NCBI GenBank assembly: GCA_964035545.1
Contig: OZ037769.1
Span: 604,501 to 668,500 of the forward strand
Source of the DNA: Bugula neritina
Taxonomy: Eukaryota > Bryozoa > Gymnolaemata > Cheilostomatida > Bugulidae
Direction of reading: 5' to 3'
DNA: 64,000 nucleotides
Made by a program: the position numbers and the translations under genes. The notes beneath the pieces were generated by a model. The model was not told the origin of the DNA and made no database searches. It worked only from the letters and a program-made list of their open reading frames with translations. Shown in pieces: positions 59,752-64,000 of the stretch (within the stretch, counting starts at the first letter, position 1; each line of letters begins with the position of its first letter).

Positions 59752-62152
59752 AGATAGCTTTGTTGTATCAAGCCGTGCTATATTCGTATTCACTTTATTT
59801 CTGTACTGGAGAGGAGAGGTGGGGGTATTCACTCTATTTCTGTACTTGGAGGGAAGAGGGAAGAAAAGGGGGGGGAGGGAGGGCAGGGGAAAAAGAGGGA
59901 GGCAATTGCAAAAGGATTTATTTTTAGAAAAGTTTTATAATTAAATTATAGTTATTTTTGGTTATTTATTGAATTATTTAATAAATTACAATAATAAGTT
60001 ATTTTTTAACATCATATGATGTTTTATACAGTGAATTTCTAACCAATCGAAATCTTTGACCCTAAAATATATTATATAATATTTACAGATCTAAAATCTT
60101 TTAAAAAGAGATGTTTTAATACTTATTAACAATATATATTGCATCTGGTACAACGAGTCTCATAAATTGTGATGAATATGGTGATTAATTATTTGGAGTT
60201 GTCGCACTTTGATCATTTTACACGCTATCAGCACATGCGCATCAGTCATTTTATATTGTATTTTAAAGCTTCAGTAGCCTTGCTTAAACTATAGTGACTG
60301 TAATTTTTATTATTTATTTCTCAAACCAACAATAATAATAGACTACTATTTAATGTAAAGTTCCTACAATTACATTTAAGGGTTTTTAGTCATATAACGG
60401 CGTAAATCATGTAACTAGATTGTGCAACCATCGATTTGTATAGCCCCAAAATGCATGAGATATTTTTGTCTAATGTATTTTATAGGCATATAAGCACTTT
60501 ACCTTGGAATTCACCATCTATTTACCTACCTTGCATGCAAAAGCAAATCAAGTTGAAGTTTTGACACCCAATTATTAAACTTCAATTAAAATAAAAATTG
60601 TCAACAAAATACGAAGTGGTATACATGGTGTTGCAACATTAACTCTTACCAGCTGTATCGTCTGCACGAATTAAACTATTCCAGATTTTGTGATGTTGGG
60701 GGTCTTCCTTTCACCCAGCTGTAAAAAGTAACTACTGCACGCTAAGAAATAAGGCTATAGTTGTCAGATTTGTCAATTTCAATAAGTGTTTACTTTTCAT
60801 CACACTTGAGCAAACCACTTTATTATTAATTACCGGACAATAGAATATATTTTAACTTCTTTTAGTAAAATGAAATTGAGGTAATTATTTGAACAGAATT
60901 CTATCAATGCTGCTAAAATATTTATTGAACTTTTCGTTACACAAAATATAATTGATGGCCTCTCACCTACATACACTATATAGTCAATGCAGAGAGTTCC
61001 TATAACTTGTGAAGTTTTGTAAGAAACTCCCTTTTGTTTTGCTTGTATTTAGTACGTTGAGTCTTAGGCACTGTTCACTGATATATAACCTTTTTAAACT
61101 CAAATATAGCTATCTAGGATGTCAGGTATTTATGTATTCTAATAATTATTTCACTGTACATACACGTGTGAACTGTGACGTCACACATGTCTCTTTGTAC
61201 CAAATAGTACATCACCACATCTGAAAATATTTGTTGAGAAAAGCTGCTGCTAATAAATATAAGTACTATGGGTTTTCACTTATCATAGCTAAGTCAGCAT
61301 AACCCCTTCATACATGAATGCTGCCAGCGTTACCCCAAGAGTCAGCACTCGTAGCTTGTGTGATTAGTGTTCAGTTCAATGAGTAATTCTTAATAAAATT
61401 GCGTGTTAAGTTTTTTAGTGTATAGAATAAACACTGCCTTCAACTGTCTCTATTCAGTGAATTAAACTGGGGATTTCTAACAAAAGGAAAACCTTCAATA
61501 ACTGCATTGTGATTCGAGCCCTTTAATCAGCATTTAATATATTTGCATTGTATCCATATATTTTATTATGGTCCAATATCATAAAGCTGTCTAGCCATAG
61601 AAATAGCCTCATTTGATAGGGTGGGTGAATGGCCACCCAACAATGCTCCAGTATTGGTAAGTTGCTTCAGTGCTGCCTCAATAGATTGAAATAAAGGTAT
61701 TATATCAAAGGCAGCACTTGTTGATTGTTAATCTCCAAAATGGAACACAAGGCAGCTGGGGTCAGACCAAATCAACAGCAGTGTGATACATTAACATACT
61801 GAACTACTGGGTGAACTACTGGGTGAACTACTGCAGTAGATATAAGGTAAACTTATACATTATGGTCTAAGAGCATATCTAGTTTAATAGATTTCAACAC
61901 TTACCTAATATTTTAATTAATAGAACCTTCAATTGCTCAAAGTTTATTAAGGCTTGTAAACATGAATAAATATAAAACTATTTTTCATAAACTTGAAATT
62001 CTATTTTCAAGTATATAATTAATTAATGCATTAGATACTTTCGTTTGTAACTATAGTAGCTTACTAGCAAGTTAGATTTACATGACTGGGTTTAATTTTA
62101 GTCTTGAACAAAAGCTCTACTCCAAAGCAGAAAGGATTCGTGGTGAATAAAG
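59752..62152. other. Intergenic region between DNAJC28 and innexin
   Basis: It begins with the DNAJC28 3' UTR, including a purine-rich G-run tract at about 59845-59905. The middle is AT-rich with nothing recognised. A donor-like ATTG|GTAAGTTG at 61659 and a TTTAATTTTAG acceptor at 62101 could be a non-coding first exon and the start of the innexin coding exon. A 3-copy gggtgaactact repeat lies at about 61800-61835. Confidence 0.45.
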
Positions 62153-63328
62153 ATGTCGTTTCTGTTTGAGGCGGTAGAGCCTCTCTCTGGTATAATTCAC
62201 CATTTCAATCGATACGACGAAGACTCAGTAGACAGACTCAACTACAAGTACTCGACTGTCGTCTTCACGTTGTTAGCCATAGTGGCTACGACTCACACGT
62301 ATGTCGGGGAGCCTATCCGATGCTGGGCTCCTCATGAGTTTGAAGATCACTGGATAGAATACACTAACAGCATCTGCTGGATATCCAACACCTACTACAT
62401 ACCCTTAACTGAGCTGAACATTCTAGAAGCTCGTAGGAAAGAGGTAGTCTACTACCAGTGGGTCCCGTTGGTGCTCTTTGCCCAAGCCCTCATGTTTTAC
62501 TTGCCCTGCGTTCACTGGACTATCCTCAACAGGTCTATTGGGATGGACATCCACAAAATCGGCAAGACCTGTCGCGACATCGAGTTGCTAAACCCGGACA
62601 CGCGAGACAAGGCCACCAGGTTTCTAGTGAAACATTTAGACCGGTCTTTGAAGTACTCAAAGGAGCTCAATGTGGGTGCTTGTAGCAGGTTCAAGTCTCG
62701 TCTCGCTAAACTCGGCTGCTTTTGTGGCAAAAGACAAGGTAACTTCCTGATTGTGGCGTACCTGTTGACCAAGTTACTGTACATCGGCAATATTTGCCTT
62801 CAGATGTACATGCTGAACCACTTCCTCGGCACTCAGTACACCATCTACGGTTTGGAGATTCTCAGAGACATCAAAGAGACGGGAGGCTACAAGGAATCTC
62901 TAAGATTTCCTCGGCAGACGTTGTGTGACTTCGAGAGAAGAACTATGGCTCGTAACATTCCCTACACTGTACAATGTGTTCTGCCAATTAACCTCTTCAA
63001 TGAAAAAATATTCATATTTGTGTGGTTTTGGTTAGCCTTCATGGGTATTGTGAACGTGCTGTCATTTCTATCTTGGCTCTGGATTGCCTTTACTACAAAC
63101 CGTAGAGGTTACGTTCGAAAATATCTAAAAGTATTTGGGAAATACGAGAAGGAGAATGATAGAGAGCGGCTGATTGGGTTCTGTGATAAATACTTGAGAC
63201 AAGACGGCCATTTTGCTTTCCGGATGATCAGTAAAAACACCAACGAGGTGGTTGTGGGGGAGATGATCACTTGCTTGTGGGACTTTTTTGGCAAGAACTA
63301 CAATTATCACAGAAAGATCACAGTCTAA
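62153..63328 (+). CDS. Innexin, gap-junction/hemichannel protein (intronless coding region)
   Basis: A single 391-residue open frame, the usual innexin length. Innexins are four-pass membrane proteins that form gap junctions and hemichannels in non-vertebrate animals. Membrane segments are about 35-51, 103-120, about 197-217 and about 280-305. The first extracellular loop has YVGEPIRCW with Cys57 and Cys75, followed by the family signature YYQWV at 100-104 opening the second helix. The second loop also has its two Cys (RQTLCDFE and TVQCVLPINLFNEKIF). The cytoplasmic C-terminus has the common DKYLRQDGHFAFRMI block. The start ATG is preceded by AAAG and by a likely 5'-UTR acceptor at 62101. A poly(A) signal is at 63916. 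All key features are intact. The specific innexin subtype cannot be assigned from sequence alone. Confidence 0.98.
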   Translation: MSFLFEAVEPLSGIIHHFNRYDEDSVDRLNYKYSTVVFTLLAIVATTHTYVGEPIRCWAPHEFEDHWIEYTNSICWISNTYYIPLTELNILEARRKEVVYYQWVPLVLFAQALMFYLPCVHWTILNRSIGMDIHKIGKTCRDIELLNPDTRDKATRFLVKHLDRSLKYSKELNVGACSRFKSRLAKLGCFCGKRQGNFLIVAYLLTKLLYIGNICLQMYMLNHFLGTQYTIYGLEILRDIKETGGYKESLRFPRQTLCDFERRTMARNIPYTVQCVLPINLFNEKIFIFVWFWLAFMGIVNVLSFLSWLWIAFTTNRRGYVRKYLKVFGKYEKENDRERLIGFCDKYLRQDGHFAFRMISKNTNEVVVGEMITCLWDFFGKNYNYHRKITV

Positions 63329-64000
63329 TTTCCACGCATCACAGCAGCTCATTTGCTTCCCCAGAAAAATTCAAGTAACATTTATGCTTTTAGATTATTT
63401 TGTTTGCTTTGCATGCTTCCTATATAAATCCAAAGACTTGTCTGTGCATACAATACATGTATTCCGTTATCTAAGATAGTTCTACTGCCTAGACTATAGT
63501 ATAATTCAGAATTTTATCTTAACCTCTCATCATGAAAATCAGAATTCACTCAGCTTGGCATATATTGAAGGATCATGACATGCAATTCAACAGTGAAACT
63601 AGTATTTAATGAAATTATATTGTTATATGATATCTTTTTAAAAATTATGTTTTATTTTTAGTATGTTATTTGGAGCACCAAGTGCAGTTGTTTGTGCCTA
63701 GGCGAATCTCAATATATATTTCATTATTATAGTTTTTAACCGCTCTTCCATGTTTGGCTTAGTCCTAATACACTAATATAGTTTTCTAAATAGTTTATTG
63801 CTTATATTTTATAAATTATTGAAGTGTTTTAGATTGCTGTAAACTCTTAGCACATGATCTTAGACTGACTTACTAGTAAGATCTTATTTATTCGTGTCAA
63901 CTAAATATAATTTAGAATAAATACACTTTAGGTTTAACTCTTTATTTCTTATCCAAATAAGTTCCTAGTGTGTAACACTGCTGACAATTGTTAAAAACAG
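63329..64000. other. Innexin 3' UTR and downstream sequence
   Basis: AT-rich sequence with AATAAA at 63916-63921, about 590 bases after the stop. No other exon is seen before the window ends. Confidence 0.55.

Overview
The window is animal nuclear DNA: AT-rich, with spliced genes whose introns follow GT-AG and whose products are typical metazoan proteins. An intronless innexin gene at the right end means a non-vertebrate animal. Its loop and C-terminal motifs look lophotrochozoan-like to me, but the phylum is an inference and is not settled here. I assembled exons by hand, requiring splice signals and phase continuity at every junction.

Layout. 1.2-11.9 kb (-): a 12-exon single-pass receptor with signal peptide, two CUB-like domains, four sushi/CCP domains, a transmembrane helix and a tyrosine-motif-rich tail. 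14.3-23.6 kb (+): a complete 14-exon leishmanolysin-like metallopeptidase (LMLN/invadolysin), divergent from the receptor. 24.2-25.3 kb (-): TMEM177, tail-to-tail with LMLN. 26.5-28.3 kb (+): ATP synthase epsilon subunit (ATP5F1E), head-to-head with TMEM177. 29.9-36.5 kb (+): RGP1, a partner in the RIC1-RGP1 Rab6 exchange factor. 37.3-40.5 kb (+): an unrecognised Ser/Thr/Pro-rich protein. 40.5-47.3 kb: no gene I can establish. 47.4-49.9 and 53.9-55.7 kb (+): a tandem pair of paralogous, unrecognised acidic/coiled-coil proteins. 56.3-59.8 kb (+): DNAJC28. 62.2-63.3 kb (+): innexin. The genes are unrelated housekeeping or membrane genes and do not form a pathway, although TMEM177 and ATP5F1E (both mitochondrial) share one 1.2-kb intergenic space.

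The outstanding feature is the state of the introns. Many hold tandem arrays (units of 14-64 bp, 2 to about 84 copies) that start at a splice donor, end at a splice acceptor, or duplicate the exon-intron junction itself, so the true site is followed or preceded by identical decoy sites. This occurs in the sushi receptor, LMLN and RGP1, with flush arrays in TMEM177 and DNAJC28. It suggests that tandem duplication at splice junctions is a main route of intron growth in this genome. Other non-genic structure: a 164-bp MITE family (three copies, two as a fold-back), a 442-bp hAT-like MITE, tRNA-derived sequences and three perfect long hairpins.
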